From Treponema sp. (GTDB lineage Bacteria > Spirochaetota > Spirochaetia > Treponematales > Breznakiellaceae), in the NCBI GenBank assembly GCA_031270205.1, contig JAISYA010000007.1:1-15082 (forward strand): 15,082 nt of DNA, in the 5' to 3' direction. Shown in pieces: positions 13,652 to 15,082 of this stretch (positions are counted from its first letter, which is position 1; each line of letters begins with the position of its first letter). The notes beneath the pieces were generated by a model. That model was not told the origin of the DNA and did no database searches. It saw only the letters and a list, made by a program, of their open reading frames with translations. Made by a program: the position numbers and the translations under genes.

Positions 13652-15082
13652 GGGGAATTGAATACCGGGGACTTACCCGTATAGAAGGTCCGGTGGTGAT
13701 CACCGCCCACAGCCGCAATGTCGGTTTCAACGAAGTAGTGGCGGTCTACGACCGGGAAGAGGGCCGCCGACTGGGCCGCGTAGTGGACATGAGCGCCGAC
13801 TGGGCCGCCATTCAGATCTTCGGCAACAGTACCGGCCTTTCCGCCGACGACAGCCGGGTGGAATTTCTGGGAAAGCCCATGGAACTGCGGGTCGGCCCCG
13901 GTCTTCTGGGCCGAATCTTCAACGGACTGGGGGAGCCGGTCGACGGCTACGGGGATATTTTTTCCTCGACCACCCTGGACGTTAACGGACTTCCCATTAA
14001 CCCTTACGCCCGTACCTATCCCCGCGATTTTATCCAGACCGGTGTTTCCGCCATCGACGGCATGAACACCCTCATCCGGGGCCAGAAACTCCCGATATTT
14101 TCCGGCAACGGCCTTCCCCATAACCGCCTCGCCGCCCAGATAGTCCGTCAGGCGAAAATCCTGAATGCGGGCGGTTCACCGGCGCGGGAAACAGACGGCG
14201 CGGTTTCCGCTGCCGGCGAGGCCGAACCTTTCGTGGTGATTTTCTGCGCCATGGGCGTCAAGTACGACGTCGCCCGCTTTTTCCTTGACGACTTTGAATC
14301 TTCGGGCGTACTCTCCAACGTGGTGGTTTTCCTCTCGCTCGCGGATGCGCCTTCGCTGGAACGGCTTGTAGCCCCCCGCTGCGCCCTTACCGCCGCCGAA
14401 TACCTCGCCTATGAAAAAAACATGCACGTCCTTGTGGTAATGACCGATATGACCAACTACTGCGAGGCCCTGCGGGAAGTTTCCTCGATCCGGGGGGAAG
14501 TGCCCAGCCGCAAAGGTTATCCCGGTTACCTCTATTCGGACCTCGCGTCCCTGTACGAGCGGGCCGGAAAAATTAAAGGTTCTTCCGGCTCCATCACCCA
14601 GATACCGATTCTTTCCATGCCCAACGACGACATCAGCCATCCCATTCCGGACCTTTCCGGCTACATCACCGAAGGCCAAATCGTCCTTGACCGTGAACTT
14701 TCCCAACGCGGCGTCTACCCGCCGGTAGCCGGCCTTCCCAGCCTTTCACGCCTTATGAAGGACGGCATAGGCCCCGGCATGACCAGGGAGGATCACAAAG
14801 ATCTTTCAAGCCAGCTCTTTGCCGCCTATTCAAAGGTGAAGCAGGTCCGCAACCTCGCGTCGATCATCGGTGAGGAAGAACTCTCAGACGGCGACAAGCG
14901 TTATCTGAAATTCGGGGAACGCTTTGAACAGATATTCCTCAGCCAGGGTGAAAGCGAAAACCGCGATATAGGCCGCACCCTGGACTTGGGCTGGAAGGCG
15001 CTCTCGGAACTCCCCGGAGAAGAGCTGATGCGGGTCAGGCAGGAATTTATCGAGAAGTATATGAAGGAAGCGGGAGAAAAAG
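13648..15082 (+). CDS. V-type ATPase subunit B (non-catalytic), 3' end beyond window
   Basis: Subunit B alternates with A in the head and contributes the arginine finger without hydrolysing ATP. At least 478 residues are encoded, open to the window edge. Hallmarks are GRIFNGLGEPVDG, the degenerate P-loop SGNGLPHNRLAAQI (no GKT), VVMTDMTNYCEALREVS, SRKGYPGYLYSDLASLYERAG, GSITQIPILSMPNDDISHPI and the late LDLGWKALSELPGEELMRV. The last segment is normally close to the C-terminus, so only a few residues are probably missing. An Ala/Gly/Glu-rich insertion (GGSPARETDGAVSAAGEAEP) follows the P-loop region, longer than I expect for the family. The ATG at 13648 overlaps the subunit A stop. Subunit D would be expected next. 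Confidence 0.96.
   Translation, partial: MRGIEYRGLTRIEGPVVITAHSRNVGFNEVVAVYDREEGRRLGRVVDMSADWAAIQIFGNSTGLSADDSRVEFLGKPMELRVGPGLLGRIFNGLGEPVDGYGDIFSSTTLDVNGLPINPYARTYPRDFIQTGVSAIDGMNTLIRGQKLPIFSGNGLPHNRLAAQIVRQAKILNAGGSPARETDGAVSAAGEAEPFVVIFCAMGVKYDVARFFLDDFESSGVLSNVVVFLSLADAPSLERLVAPRCALTAAEYLAYEKNMHVLVVMTDMTNYCEALREVSSIRGEVPSRKGYPGYLYSDLASLYERAGKIKGSSGSITQIPILSMPNDDISHPIPDLSGYITEGQIVLDRELSQRGVYPPVAGLPSLSRLMKDGIGPGMTREDHKDLSSQLFAAYSKVKQVRNLASIIGEEELSDGDKRYLKFGERFEQIFLSQGESENRDIGRTLDLGWKALSELPGEELMRVRQEFIEKYMKEAGEK

Overview
The window is a compact bacterial segment with GC-rich coding sequence and AT-rich intergenic DNA. It holds no mobile element, CRISPR array or rRNA. Its contents are a bacterial microcompartment (BMC) operon, a transaldolase-like gene, secG, a PTS IIA gene and a rotary V-type ATPase operon. 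That mix, with a V-type rather than F-type ATPase and frequent TTG/GTG starts, suggests an anaerobic, fermentative, host- or gut-associated bacterium. A spirochaete of the Treponema/Breznakiella type is my best guess, but this is inference from gene content, not a marker-based assignment.

Left part, 1-4437. A tRNA-Leu(CAG) with its own sigma70-like promoter lies at 42-125 on the plus strand. Converging on it is a minus-strand operon of four genes in the order pduL-like, pduP-like, pduS-like, BMC-T (pduT-like). These encode a phosphotransacylase, a CoA-acylating aldehyde dehydrogenase, an RnfC-type flavin/Fe-S oxidoreductase and a tandem-domain trimeric shell protein. Together they would convert an aldehyde to acyl-CoA and then acyl phosphate inside a shell, with a route for moving electrons across it. 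No hexameric or pentameric shell protein, no aldehyde-producing signature enzyme and no B12 gene is present, so this looks like a satellite or partial BMC locus. The PduL-like protein carries an extra C-terminal module resembling the N-terminus of EutQ/EutT.

Middle, 4438-6247. A 285-bp AT-rich divergent control region contains three TGYCATATTT repeats about 30 bp apart. It also has a near-consensus TTGACA-17-TATACT promoter with tandem CTATA/TATAG palindromes over its -10 region, and a separate palindrome within the probable pduL promoter. The promoter drives an enlarged transaldolase-superfamily protein (445 aa).

Right part, 6248-15082. secG, a fructose/nitrogen-type EIIA gene (ptsN-like) and V-ATPase genes follow each other with tiny gaps or overlaps: coiled-coil subunit G/H-like, then C, I, K, F, E, A, B. 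They look like one transcription unit, and subunit B runs off the window close to its expected end. Subunit C lies upstream of I, unlike the Enterococcus/Thermus-type order. The complex is a membrane I+K rotor/stator, a central stalk (C, F, presumably D beyond the window), peripheral stalks (E and the coiled-coil protein) and the A/B catalytic head.
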